Below, in pieces: positions 36,001-48,511 of a stretch of 64,000 nucleotides of DNA; the stretch's first letter is position 1, and the number at the start of each line of letters is the position of its first letter. Below the pieces are notes generated by a model, which did no database searches, was not told the origin of the DNA, and worked only from the letters and a program-made list of their open reading frames with translations. The position numbers and the translations under genes were made by a program. Source of the stretch: Lottia gigantea (lineage: Eukaryota > Mollusca > Gastropoda > Lottiidae); assembly GCF_000327385.1 (NCBI RefSeq), contig NW_008708797.1, positions 1,220,024 through 1,284,023 of the forward strand, in the 5' to 3' direction.

Positions 36001-39000
36001 CTGTTGTTTTGATAAAGCTGGTAAAACAAGATCCATAACCTGTCTTGATAATTTTTTCCATTTTTCTTCACTTTCACGATGACATTGTTGTAATACTATC
36101 ACAAACATTTCTAATGCCTATAGAAAAACATGTAACTCTAACTGTGAACACAAATCATGCTATTGGTAAAAATACAATGAAATTTTTGTGACCTTATTTG
36201 CCAATATGAATATAAGCAATTCTAAAAAGTGTACAGTACAGAATTATTATTCAGGATAGTGGTATAAGCCTACTTTTTATTGCCTTTTCAATGTCAAATA
36301 ATCTTAAACATGCATCTAAATGCAAAATGACTAAGTTAGTCCTCCAAACTGCATTGCTGATTGTTATTCTGTTCCAACTCAGTACTCGGTACTCAATCAG
36401 TAGAAAGCAAATATTTAATATTTAAACTAACCTGATGATAATTAATAAGACGTAATAACATAGAAACAACTACTTCTCGCTGTGTATCTTGTTCTTTACC
36501 TACTTCTGATTTCATATTACCACGTAATAAAAATAAATCATATACTATAGGTCGGAGTGCTGGTATAGCTGAAATTAAAATGACAAAAACATTTTTTGGA
36601 CACATTACAACAGGAAAGAATTTCATAATGCAGAACATATCCTATGTAATGTAGATGAGAAACATTTCATAGTGACTGTATAACAGACCACTCACATGAT
36701 TGTAATCTCAAAACGCCCCATATCCATTTTAATTTCTTTTTGAAGGCCTATTGAGGGTTTTTTAAAATTACACAAAATTAGAATGAATTATAATAATTAT
36801 GAACATACATGTGTACAGGTCAGGAAAAAAAATCTGGAGATTTGCCTTGAAAAATCTGGAGATTTGGTGAAAAGTCGGAGATTTTTCCAAAGCGCGTAAA
36901 TTCGTGATTTGAAACTCCAAATTGATAGTTTTTTTCTTTTTTTTAAAAATAAGCTTTAAGCCTTGTAAATTAATTAAATTGATCATAGGCCTATATGATA
37001 CAGTTAAAATTAACAATCTATAATTATAGATAATTCTAGAAATAGTGCCTGATATTTCAAATTTAGGGGCCCAAAAAAAATTTGATATTATCATTCTTCA
37101 GTATTGATTGAATCAAAAATAATGTCAAGGTGAAATGATGTTTGAAAACAAGAAAGCAAGCATGATCCCAGCCCTCTAAATTAAATATTACCGGTAGGCC
37201 TACATGTAATACCATATTAAAAATCAGTATGTTCTGAAAGCAATATTTAGTCAACAATATGTACTGGCAATGTTACTTTTTCCAAAGGTGTATTTCATGA
37301 CATCTTAAATATCTCCAGTCCCATCATTAAATACTTTTCCTGCAGCACTCTCACGAAGCATTGAACTGAATTTTCCGCTTCCATTTTGACGTTTTTCAGA
37401 ATGGGGAAAGACTTGTAATAAGTAAGCCCGTTATGCAGGCAATCAAATAAATGTTTACAGGCTACAGTAAAATTACAAAACAATTTTATGAAACGAAGTT
37501 TAAGTTTACATAAGAAATAGACATCCAGTCGCATATGATAATCTACCGATAATGATTCTGAAACGACGTCTATGTTATATAGGCCTATTATAGACCTCAC
37601 AGATTGTCACTGACGGTATAAAATACTGAGAAGACTTCAAGATTTCGTTTTTTAGTAAAAGTAGGGCTACCGTAAAATTTATTATAAAAGCGAAAGTAGA
37701 ATCGGGTATCCCGCCGGTAGAGCGGTAGACAATATGCAAAAGCGGTAGAAACCCGACAACATCGGTAGATTACACATGTATGATTATGAATAATAATAGA
37801 TGTTATATACCATGTTTTGTTGGTTGTAAACCACTAGCCATTATACCATCACATCTATGTATAACACCATTCATATCTATAATAACTTTACCTGGGAACC
37901 TTTCATAACTTAACATGACTAGAAATCTGAAGATATGTGGTATTAACATCTCAGATTCCCTGAAAACAAACAAACCAAAACACATGAAAGTAGGCTTTTT
38001 ATTGCTGTGTTCAGTTGTTTTACATAATTTTCATAGAAAAATGTGTCAGATGACAAGTCATAAGTCATGAATTGAACTTTATTTTTGTTAGCGAAAAATG
38101 AATCATTTTATTTTACAATAATTAAGAGGAATAATTTTCAATTTGACTTTGGAACAGAAAAGATTGTTTGTATAGATTTCATACCTTATTTGTCCTTCTT
38201 CAATATATTCAAACTGTTTGAGAACAAAACCAATAAATATTTGATCTGAGTCTAGTAGACAGTAGTTAACACGAAGTTGTACTAGTTGAGCTAGTAAATT
38301 TAAGACTTGATGTTGGAGATCTAATGAACTGGTCACGGTATACTGTTTTAATGCTTTAATAACTAGAGGTTCAAATAGTCTAATATAGGAGGCTATAGCA
38401 GACTGAAATATAAAACATAATTATATAAGGAAATTATATAACAGGGTATGGGCAACTTGATGCTTTCTACAGATTTTGGAAATAATCAAATAACAGAAGA
38501 AAAAGCATTTAAATTCAGATTTGTTTATAATTTCATAAGTGAAACCTTTAAAAACTTGTTGTGAAGTTGTAAAGTATGGAAACCATATCACTGGATTCAT
38601 GGGAAGTTTTAATTATCATAAATATTTTATTCCCGGTAAAAAAACCTGCAGATATCACGGTTTCCAGTTTGATGTGGCCCTAAATACTTAGATATAACTT
38701 TCAGACAAATTGGCAATGCATAGATTCAAAGGACAGCAAAAAAAACATATTCTTTGTATTGGTTTACTTTTATCTTATATAATCTTACCTTATCTACTTT
38801 ACTACCAGGTTTCAAAATACTAGGAACTTTTCTTTCTACCCTCTTCTTTAACCATAACAGATTACTGAAAGAAAACCCAAAATTTTATTACACAAAGAAT
38901 CCAAGATCAATTCTTCTGTGGTTCAACATGGTTAATGAATTCATATACCTAAGAACAGTGATAGATGGATGAAGCATGTTAAAATGGTTCTATAGTGTTT

Positions 39001-42000
39001 ATAAGTGTTTTTCAACCTCAATGAGTCCTTCCAAATTTGTTCCTCCGCAAAATAACACAGTCATTTTAAACATATTTTACTTGAAAAATGTATTCAATGA
39101 TAAACCATGAACGCCCTTTGGCGGAATGTTCATTTACGATTTTCTGTTTGTCAGGGATGAATGACGGCAATCTCAGTCGTAGATCACCTCACTCGTTTAT
39201 CTTCAACCCACATTTCTTTATGAATACAATATAACTGTGATAAACCTGGCAATGATTCCTTTCATGGCCTTCCAATTCCTCCCTTGTTAAGAAGCACTGC
39301 TATAGTCAATGTTTATGAAAAAATATATTTAAGATTTGTATAACTTACCTTTGACTTGTATCTGATTCTGACTGTGTTTTATCTGTATTTGTAGTAGAGG
39401 TACCATCTAATGATTTAGTAAGAGTAGTATAAGGTTGGTTTAAACAACACTGATATAAACCAGGCTTAAAATTACTACCAGCTTGTCTAGTTAAGTGTTT
39501 AACTCTCTGACTAGTATAATTACTAACTGATCCCGGTTCCCATTGATTACCAATATTGGTACCAAATAATGCTTTTAATAACTGAAATAAAAAAAAATTA
39601 TTCTACTGAATGTAACTGCTAGACTATTCCCAAAACATTCTACTGCTTTCTTGTTGGACATTAAAAACTTCTACATCATAACAAAAGTTATTTTAAATGT
39701 CATAAGAAATTCATGAACCACATATAAATTTAGGGGTTCCAAATCCCAAATTTACATATTTAGGATTGTTATAAAAATAACATAATTTGAAAATGGTTTT
39801 CTACTCAAAAATATATATACCTGTTGAACACATAATACTGTAAATGTTGGCTCTATACTAAATGTACATCTAAAATAGGTGAGAAATTCTTCAGCATATT
39901 TGCCGATATCGGTTAATGTTGTAACCTCTAATATCTGAGACAGGACACTTAATGTTACTTTTAACAAGTTACAAAATTTATCACAATTACTCAGGTCTAG
40001 TGATGTCTGAAATAATAGCAAATAAAATCCATCTATATAGGTTGAAATAAAATAATCACAATCTTATACATTAACTGCTGGCTAGGGTGTCTATTTTTAC
40101 ACAGTTTCATAAGATAATGACCAAAAGTTCTGAATATGGCATAACAATGGTTCATATATTTAGAACAATTTGAACCATTTGAATCAAAATACAAAATTAA
40201 ATGAAATATCCACACAAAGGTTCACTAAAACTACTCAAGCAAGTTGTGTATCACTAGGAATTCTAAAATATATCTACCTTATAGTTAGAATAAGCTCCTT
40301 TTAAAACATCAAATAATTTCATGTATTGTGGCAAATTATAGAATGTTCCTAAACCTTCTTTCTTTCCCTTTTCTTTCTCTCCTTCTTTTGTATCTAGAAA
40401 TATTGATATAACATGTAAAGTAGAAAAAAGAAAAAATATCACTCTATATCATCCATGCAGCCAAACCTCTTCCTATGTCAGCAAAAAAAAGGAAAAAAAA
40501 ACCCAAGGTGATGAAGAGTGTAATTAATAAACTAATCTAAAGAAAACTTCTTACAAAAGTAATGGACAAAGTCCCTCATCAAGACTAATGTTTGGATTTG
40601 AAGTACCAAAAAGGTATCCAATATTTCAAAGCCACTCTACCAAGACTTTAATAAACATTTTGAGAAAGAACAATTCAAGGAATTATTACCTTTTTGTGGA
40701 GTTTTCTGTGGTGTTTTACTATCTGTAATATTATCTTTACCACTAGGTGATGCTGTTTCCTTATCACCACCTTTAACTTTACGTTTTACAGGACTTAATG
40801 ATGGAGCATTAGGTAGGGAGGGAAGAGATGGTTTGACTTGAGGTGGTCCTGGTATCTGTTCTTCAAATACATGTAGAAAACAATTCAACAACCTGCAGAA
40901 TATAACAAAATCACATCAGATACTTCAGTTACTATAATAAAGGTCTCTTAACCATTTGTCTGATGATCTATTCAGGCTGCATATATCACTGTTCAAACAG
41001 AAAATTCAAAGTCTTGTTGGTCTACAAATAGATATATATATATATTGACAGAATCCATTATAACTTCATACCTGAGAATTAGTCTTCTTGCAAAATTGGT
41101 GTAAAAAAGTCAGAAATGGGAAATAAAATAATTTCTCAAATATCAAGTTAATACCTGGCCACATGTACAAGTAACTGATCTATTAATGTACCAAGTTGTA
41201 TATCTGATATGGCTGCCCATTTCCCAGCATCACCTGTACTAGTTAAACTAGCTAGTTCTTCACTGGATCGTAAACATTTAAATGCTGAACCTATCAACAG
41301 AATAATCACAGGATTTAATCACAAATATACATACATGTCAAAACTAAAAAAATTGTAGGCGCTTAAAAGTAAATATAATTGATTTAGGTTCCTTTCCTTT
41401 GTATTTTTGTCAGGAGAAGCTCATATTGCACTTCAAAAGAATCCGTGAAATGCATCTATTTTGAAGTCATTCAGAGGCATATAAATATAATAATGGAATT
41501 CAAGCGGACTGACCTGCCATCAAATTACCCGTAAGTTGTAGGACATCTTGATGTGATGATATATCTAATCCTACAGGTGATGACATCAATATACTAAGAA
41601 TCATGGGTAATGGACCACTACCTGTAGCAGACGACAACTCTTCTAAACTAAATGTACTGTAAAACATAACAGAATATTGCCATTATTACCATCTTTTCAT
41701 ACCTGAAATTTCTAGTTAACTTGAATTTTACAAAACAGTCTGTTTCCTGAAAATAGCAGTTTTTATATTTAAGTTCTTGATGGAAAAATACGAACCTGGA
41801 AGAACTAAGTGAGCGACTAGGTGGACGTTTCATACTACCACTACGTGTCTGATCTTTGGTTGATATATGAGTTGCTGAACCACAACCCCAACATGATGAA
41901 TAACAAGTTACAGTATATTCTTCACATAATAAACATAGAGCGTGACAACAACCATTCTGTAATTATAAATAATATCAACAGCATTAATTGTATTTTAAAT

Positions 42001-45000
42001 AAATAAGCCACTTTAGTATCTTTAACAAAGAGAGGGAAAATTTGAAAATGTTATAAAATAATATAGACAAAGATGTCAAATCTACTTTGATGTATAATTC
42101 TACCATTGGTAACAAATATTTAACTTATCATTTCGTTAATATCTAGGCTAAGTAATACTTTTGTTATACTCACTAATAAGTGTCTTGATTGTGATATATG
42201 TATCTGATGTAATAACTGTTGTATGATTCGAGATAAACAACTCTCCACTGTACTGTTAACTTTTATATTAGGTGAATAATGATAAGGCTTAACTAGGCCT
42301 TGTACCAAGGGAGGTAAATCTTCTATTAATTGATGTGATAGAGAGGTGAAGACTCTATTAGTTAAATCTTGAGCACAAGCTGTTACTGGGTCATGTTGAG
42401 GATGATCAACAGGATAAAACAGATTCGGTATCAATCTGAAACAATGAAAGAAATGGAGTATTACTTTCTTCTCTAGCTCAACAATTACTGTGGTCCATAA
42501 GATTGCAGTAACAGTAATTTTGAAGCACTAATAAACTGACAGATGTTCCTGATCATGATTAGCTTGTAGAATAACATAAAGGACTTTGAAACATTCACAA
42601 ATCACAGGAAAAATTGTCAGACGATTCTGAGGATAATGAGGAAAGATGAGGTCACTCGGTTTTCACATGCTGACATAGATTAGAACTCACAACCATCATT
42701 TGTGATCCAAGCACATGAAGTCATGTAAAGATTCCAAGCTCTAACCAACTGTGCTATAGCACAACCTTTAATAACAGAGCAGTATTAAAAGTATGGACAA
42801 ATTGGAATTATAACCTTACCTAACAAGTGAATTAGCTGCAGCATGTCTAACTCTAATATCTTCATCAGCTAATAAACATAGAACTACATTCTGTATATAG
42901 TATTCCTGGATTTCTAATTTCTGAAATGAGTAAAGCATCAAAACATTGCAACATTCAAAACCAACATTTTCCTGATATATGTTGTACAAACACAGGAAGA
43001 AAATTGATGTACATCAATTCAATTCACAAGACAACAAAATTAGTGTAAGGTTAAAATCAAATAGCCATCCTCGATCATTCAAAATGGAATCAGAAAGAGT
43101 AAGCCTTTCTATCAAGTTCATCTGATCATCAAGATTTCTCATCAAGAATGTTTTAGATAAAGGCACTCCTAAAATGCTCCTAGGACTGAAAAACTAATAT
43201 AAAAGAAAGGCTAAAGGATAACTCTGACTTACCCCTAAATAATGATGTTTGCCTATTTCTATTTCTTCACAGATATTTTCTAAATAACTAACAACTTTAA
43301 AATTAATACTACTTAAAACTTCTAACAATTCAACCTACAATGATAACCAATGATAATGCTTTCATAATAAAAACTAATAAAAATTGATTTATGTTCTGAT
43401 GGAATAATGTAATGTTGATCAAGAGCTGTTGATCATTTCAGTAAATTAAATAACACTAATTATTTGGTTTGAATTTGAATGAAAGATACATGCGTGAACA
43501 GAATTATATGAGTTCTGAACAAATAGAACACGTAAGCACATCAAATGAACAATTTCTGACCGAAAAGGTAATTTCAAATTTTGTTATTTAAAATGAGCTC
43601 ACCTTAACTAACCAATATGGATTATTTCTAACTTCCAGAATATCTAATAAAACCTGTAGACCTAGGCCACCATGACAGCTATCTAGCAAACTTGCTAGAC
43701 AAGACTGTAATGCTATTAACCCTTGTCTAGTAGCTACTGATGATTCATCTTCTATTACATGTATTATAGTATTGACTAGGTTATCAATGCAGATTTCACC
43801 TACAACACATGTATTAAATAACTGAATAATATAACTCTGGTTTAATATGACTATACAATGCCATTACAAGGATTATAAACAGCAATAAATGGTTGAAACA
43901 TCACATGTTCTCCCGGCATGTCTCTTTTCCTTTGGGGTATTCCGTAAAACTTTCTCTGTTGAAAATCATATCAGTTTATGCAATTCAAAGACACTCCAAT
44001 TTGAGAGAAGATTGCAGAACGAATATGAATGGATTTGATAACTTACCAATGTCTGCAGGTGAATTCATTTTTAACCACTTGTTAAAATCACCCCTTCCTT
44101 CTATTAATACAGCTTTAATAAAACTACTGATCACTATCCCTGTTTGACCTTTTAATACAGGGTCAGGATGTGAGGCATAAAGAGTTACTTCCCTTATATC
44201 TTGATCACCTGAAATATCATAGATATATAAATTAAAAAACTGTTGATGTCTTATACTGTATGGGTATGAATAAAGAAATGTCAACAACACAAACTGCTGC
44301 TGCATTTGTTACTTCTGGAAGTGCAATACTAATACATAAGCTCTATTTGCTTGTTATTATGAGTGTATTGTATTTGTCAGGCTGGTTGCAATGTTGTTAC
44401 CTTATAATTTGAAAACTTTGGTTTCTCAAGACATGCCCTGAATTCACTTGGAAATTTAAGATTTCCAATCTAACCGAATACAGCAAAAGAAAGAAAACCA
44501 CAACACTCACCTGAATCAGTTGGTAGTAGTTTTAACAGAAATATCTTAGGACACATGAAAATAGCTGAACTAATACAAGCTAATGCAAGAGATTTTGAGC
44601 TGACTCTAACAAACTTATCTAAAATCAACTCCAGTTTATTTCCACTCAGTAAAAACCTTCTACATAATAACCGTACACAATACACTAATGGCATCTCATT
44701 GTCTGTTATATTTCCAAAATCTGCTAACTGCTGGAAAATCTTGTTAGAATCTGAAATCGGCATAGGACTTGGTGGTTCCGATGTTTCTACATATTCTGGA
44801 TTTCCATTTAAATCTTGTGCTAATTCTAGAGTTCGTACTGAAGCGGAATGTCTTGGACTAAGACTTTTAACACTAAGTAAAGTATCTTGACTACCACTAC
44901 GTGTCAAAGTTGTTTTTTCAGACTTGTCATCATTGAGATCACCAATGTCTAAATTTGAATAATCGTCATCAGTTGTAAAATGAACAGATGGATCAAGCTT

Positions 45001-48000
45001 TTTGGCATTTTCTTCACTGTCCTTTATAACCTCCTGACTTGAAGAGTCAAGTTGAAGTTCTTCTACTTGTTCAATATCGTCATCTAATGTGGCAGTATTA
45101 GATTTGATTGGTTGATCTGTTGCCATGGAAACATCTGCATCTTCTTCCAAACCTTGATCGTCTGCTTCTGATGTTAATTCTGCTGAACCTAAAAGATATT
45201 CAACATGTCTTTTAGCTTGTATTTCAAAATTATTACAAAATTAGGAGTCATTATGGTCTGTGACATGCACAGACTCCAGACAACTTTTCCTAATAACATC
45301 ACACAGACCAGGGTTATTTTAAAAGTTTAGAATATCATTAGATTTTGAAAGAAGAACATCTGTAGCAACAGAGTGCATATACCTGATATACATACATTGT
45401 TTAAATACTTACTTTCTACTCTCATCCTTTCTCTTTCATCTATAAAATCTTGTTGAAATATGTGTGTTCTGGTTATACTACCTCTAACTAATAAAATAGA
45501 TCTCAAACTATCTGGTGGGTGACGTAATAGTTGTTGTAAAGCCTCTAATGATGCTGTAACTACATTATGATCATTATGGCTTGTATAAAATAATAACAGC
45601 TGAAATATCTGAAATAGTAATGATAAGAAAGTATTAATTCTCTGAATTATTTCAAATAAACAAGATTTACCATGTATATGCTATATTAAGATGTTAAAAC
45701 ATTTTTTGGGAAAAAGGGCCAAAATAATACTAAAGGATAGTGAAGTTGGTGAAATGAGAAACTTTCAGTAGAGCTTCATATAAATAAATCATATAAAAAA
45801 CCAAAGCATTTTCAATATTGAAGTATATGGAAGCTGATAATATACTAATATAGAGAGATGGGTGTAAAAAAAAGTTTTCTTTAAATTGACAATGCCAAGG
45901 CTACAGCTAGTAGGATTCATATCTCACCTTCTCAACTTGCATTGCACTCACTCCTTCTTCTTTATCTTTCTGTATTAGACCAAAACTACCTTTCATACCT
46001 TGATCTTTCTCATCAGAATCATTCATAATAGGTATAGCATGTCGTAAACATAGGATAACACCTAATAGTGTATAAATATCATGTTCTGTATCCACTGGTA
46101 ATACCATATCTAGAAAACAATTAAAAAATATCTTTAGATTTAAGTCACTCCTCACCATCTGCCATTTGCCATAATTCTGACTTTGGTAAATCCAACATAC
46201 TATATTTCTTGACTTTAGATCAGTCAATTAGAGCACTTAAAATCTGAAAGTGAAGATTAGCCAGATACCTCGTTTTAGACGCAAATCATGCAACTCTGAT
46301 TTTGCGCTAGTCTGCACAGCCAATTCATAATAAGAAAACTCAAATAAAAAAAACTAAGTAAAACTTACCTAATAGTACTGATATAAGATAATTGAAGAAT
46401 GATAGAGGGTTTCTAGAATATTGACAGATTAAAACTAAGGAAGTGGCCGTAGTTCTTCTACAAACAGCTACTGTTGATTTTAAATTGGGTAGGAATGTCT
46501 TCAATAAACTCTATAATAACAATAGCAAAAGAATCTCATTAGAATTAATGAAATGTTATGTTAATGTATTTTAACAGATACGTTGACATTCTGGGACCCT
46601 CACTAGAATGTTAATCTGTGAAACAGATTACTAGACAAAGCTTCAGTAATTTTTACATTTCAAAGTAAGGAGACTCATAAAAAGAAACAATTGCATGATT
46701 CCATCTCGATGAATAACTTCATTCATTGGCAAATTTGAAATAATTCACAGAAAAGATATTGAACATGTTTAAGAAAAATTTCTCATGGGAAGTCTTATTC
46801 CCAGTACTAAAATCATTATAACTTACAAGCACCAATACAAGTTATAATGAAGGACCTCTAAAGGAAAATAAACATTAACATTTAAAAGTAGACTAATAAG
46901 TGAAAAACTCTCAGACTCAAGATAATACAATAACAATATTGTACCTTCACTTCACCATCATTAGCAAATCCCATCAATGCTGGACAAATTTTACTCATAG
47001 ATGTTCCTAGGGTATCTTGTATGGCTTCTTCATCTCTCTGACTAATTCTTGTCAGACATGGTAACAGGTTTACAATATATGGTCTGAATGGTAACAAGGA
47101 GTTGAATAAAAGTAAACTAAAGTGTAATTAAGTTGCAGCTAAATTGCTAGATATTGAAATGTGAAAAAAAATCATTGGATTAATGAAGACAACAATGCCA
47201 AGCAATAAGGGAGATATAGCAACTTCCTTCTTTTTGAAAATCTTGTTTGAATTATTGAGTCAAAACATACTGCAATGGACAATCCCTTACCATCTAATTA
47301 TTTCTATTAAACTTAGTATTATTTCCTAAATAAACGAAATAGAAAAATATTAAAACAGAATCTTAAAAATAACATGTTGTTACTCAGAGTTATTATTATC
47401 CTAAATTTTATTATGACATTATATTCCAAATTTTCGAGACAACTGGAGCATGTAAAATATCCTTACCTGCATTTTAATGGTCTGATTAAATGACACATAT
47501 CAGCAAATCTCCATAGAGCACCTCTTAAAGTACGTGATGAGCCATTCTTCTTTATTTCTTTATATAACTCAACTTGTAATCTTCCTAAATTAGTTTCTAA
47601 TAAGGTCTGAAACAAAGTTGTTGGCCATAAATAAGCATCTTCCTTCAATTATTGGGTGTGTAATGTTTACTCAATTTGGAGATATCTCACTAAAAGCTTC
47701 ATTTGCACAAAGTTACTGTCAATAAATCTAAAAATCTAGTTTATATAAGTATGTTTTTCGCTCACCTTAATTGTTCTATTGAGACATTCATCAGCTACCA
47801 TTCTAATATCTGATTCAGGATCATCACATAATGTTAAAAATGCTTCTACAGCTATTCCTAGAAACTTGGGGAAATCAGGGACAGACCTGAGAAAAAAGAA
47901 TAGAAATTCAAATTTATAAAAACAACAGTGGATCAAGATATTGAATTCACAAACCACTAAGACAAACAGACAGAAATGTAAACAGAAGGTCTCAAGATCC

Positions 48001-48511
48001 TGCTTTGCTGGAGACGCCTACCAGAGTATTTGTTATGCTAGAACTCAATAGAAAAAAAAAAGGCATTGGCAAGAATTAAACAGATTTTCAATAACAGCTT
48101 ACCTCATATTAACAGCACAAATACAATCAGCTACAACATTACAGTTGACCATCTTATCTTTCTTACTGGGAGGTTGGTCTTTCTTCCTGTAACAGATTTA
48201 GTGTATATCAATTGCATGTTATGGACATGATGGAATTAAGAAATCTTATTTTAATAACATATAATAGACAAAATGCTTACAAGACCTGTAGTATTCATGA
48301 TTATCAACATGCTTTACTCCATCAGGTTAATTTCATTAACTAAAACTCCTATTATTCAATAAGCTGGGAGAGACATGGGCTAATTTGTTAAACGTAAGTA
48401 ATTCAGGAAAACATACTTTGCTGAGGATGTTATCTCTTCCAATCCACCAGGAGCTGACTGGAACACCTTTAAAGCCTCAAAGGCTTTAATTAACTTTTCT
48501 ATTGTTGCCAT
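21014..48511 (-). CDS. HTT: Huntingtin, complete, 55 coding exons
   Basis: A HEAT-repeat scaffold for vesicle transport, autophagy and other complexes, normally paired with HAP40. Translation starts [20 protein letters not shown], matching the vertebrate N17 helix (MATLEKLMKAFESLKSFQ), but with one Gln and no polyQ or polyproline. Strong matches to the vertebrate protein run along its length, such as [73 protein letters not shown] and [18 protein letters not shown] read 55 exons. Each junction has GT/AG ends and agreeing phase, and the coding lengths sum to 8,991 bases (2,996 residues; human about 3,140). The stop is TAG at 21016-21014. The gene is compact (27.5 kb against about 170 kb in human). 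Exon coordinates are given in the three segment entries. Identification is very secure; single exon edges are hand-read. Confidence 0.97.
23527..24544 (-). repeat. 34-bp satellite made of an exon end plus its 5' splice site (about 29 copies)
   Basis: The unit on the minus strand is ACATTTATCAGCTGTATCAAAGTAAGTTTATTAG. The first part is identical to the last bases of huntingtin exon 48 (CATTTATCAGCTGTATCAAA, ending at 24511) and the rest is the donor GTAAGT and the first intron bases. The array fills nearly the whole intron between exons 48 and 49. Most copies keep the GTAAGT donor and its flanking AAA. Variants include AGGCTTTATC and CGGCTTTATC for CAGCTGTATC, and TTTGTC deletions. The unit is not a multiple of three, and it contains TAG and TAA, so use of an inner donor would break the frame. 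Confidence 0.9.
25195..25420 (+). repeat. Interspersed SINE-like repeat in a huntingtin intron
   Basis: Same family as 17,735-17,945: AATGGAGTTTTACATCCTTTTCTTCTGTAC, then TTATTGGGCTTATAAAGCC, CCAGAACTGTTGCATAAACC and TTTCAACTGTCGGGGGGATC. The right end (GCAAGCAAGCATCTGACTCACTAAGCC) is, in reverse, similar to the tRNA-like head of the SINE at 27,785, which suggests a shared tRNA-related part. Confidence 0.55.
26575..26890. other. Unassigned GC-richer island in a huntingtin intron
   Basis: The sequence (e.g. GACAATAATCTCCAGTAGG on the minus strand) stands out from its AT-rich surroundings. One plus-strand frame of 85 codons is open (26606-26863), antisense to huntingtin and without a known motif. 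Probably an old transposon fragment; no ends or repeats found. Confidence 0.3.
27785..27897 (-). mobile_element. tRNA-derived SINE in a huntingtin intron
   Basis: The minus strand reads GGGCTAGCTTGGCTCAGTCAGG..., with an A box (TGGCTCAGTCAGG) and, about 50 bp on, a B box GGTTCATTACC (consensus GGTTCRANNCC). This is the internal pol III promoter layout of tRNA-derived SINEs. Length about 110 bp. It overlaps the first bases of intron 41 next to exon 42 but no coding sequence. Confidence 0.55.
32755..33960. mobile_element. Hairpin-ended element with six 170-bp tandem repeats, holding an assembly gap
   Basis: From 32,894 the sequence is built of 170-bp units (AACGTCAAGTCAGACACGAT ... GAGTTGCACAATATAGCTAA). 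The ACGT mark recurs at 32900, 33070, 33240, 33410, 33580 and 33750. The right end has GGACGGACCGACGGGGTGAT and a hairpin ATACGCCCA(33928)...TGGGCGTAT(33954). These match, in reverse, the left end of the element at 5,611. Near 32,790 another ATACGCCCACT may belong to the left end. Hairpin ends with a tandem-repeat core resemble mollusc 'pearl' and Helitron-linked satellites; the class is an inference. Lies in the huntingtin intron between exons 29 and 30. No protein is encoded. Confidence 0.65.
32844..32893. other. Assembly gap (50 N)
   Basis: A run of 50 N at the left edge of the 170-bp tandem array. The number of repeat units missing is unknown; the round size suggests a placeholder. Confidence 0.99.
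36640..37800. other. Huntingtin intron 24 with unassigned foreign-looking sequence
   Basis: The longest repeat-poor intron. It holds an odd GC-richer patch near 37,680-37,770 with GCGGTAGA repeated three times (GGTAGAGCGGTAGAC ... AGCGGTAGAAACCC) and a minus-strand frame near 37,295-37,600. These look like parts of an inserted element but no ends, coding motif or duplication could be defined. Confidence 0.3.
38789..48511 (-). other. HTT: Huntingtin exons 1-22 (N-terminal HEAT part)
   Basis: Exons, high to low: 48511-48417, 48186-48103, 47886-47766, 47606-47467, 47083-46945, 46510-46369, 46109-45928, 45608-45413, 45188-44511, 44208-44047, 43799-43603, 43334-43233, 42920-42820, 42435-42174, 41956-41796, 41656-41514, 41290-41155, 40892-40690, 40393-40278, 40006-39821, 39581-39349, 38864-38789. 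Exon 9 is by far the longest (678 bases). It encodes an acidic, Ser-rich, probably disordered stretch (about residues 367-500, with [12 protein letters not shown]), then returns to HEAT sequence (PLVYCVRLL). Exon 18 carries the conserved loop [20 protein letters not shown]. Exon 15 holds a Cys-rich run ([20 protein letters not shown]). Confidence 0.9.
42600..42775 (-). mobile_element. tRNA-derived SINE in a huntingtin intron
   Basis: The minus strand starts GTTGTGCTATAGCACAGTTGGTTAGAGCTTGG. TAGCACAGTTGG fits the A box (TRGYNNARNNGG) exactly, and GAGTTCTAATCT about 65 bp on is a weakened B box. The region after it is AT-rich and unrelated. A plain tRNA gene is excluded: the acceptor stem and cloverleaf pairing are not kept. 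Lies in the intron between exons 13 and 14. Confidence 0.6.

Larger units (their letters stand above)
31143..38402 (-). other. HTT: Huntingtin exons 23-34 (middle and bridge part)
   Basis: Exons, high to low: 38402-38185, 37959-37811, 36568-36432, 36117-36001, 35749-35627, 35127-34928, 34650-34508, 32744-32516, 32305-32203, 32062-31959, 31694-31619, 31319-31143. The join of the exon ending at 34508 to the one starting at 32744 reads [20 protein letters not shown], which lines up with human IHIFKSGMFRRITAAATR. So no coding sequence is missing despite the gap in that 1.8-kb intron. Exon 23 is among the best conserved pieces of the protein ([16 protein letters not shown]). Confidence 0.9.

Noticed and set aside
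42640-42775. A true tRNA gene
   Set aside because: The A box is exact, but the B box is weak and cloverleaf stems are not kept; a tRNA-derived SINE explains it.
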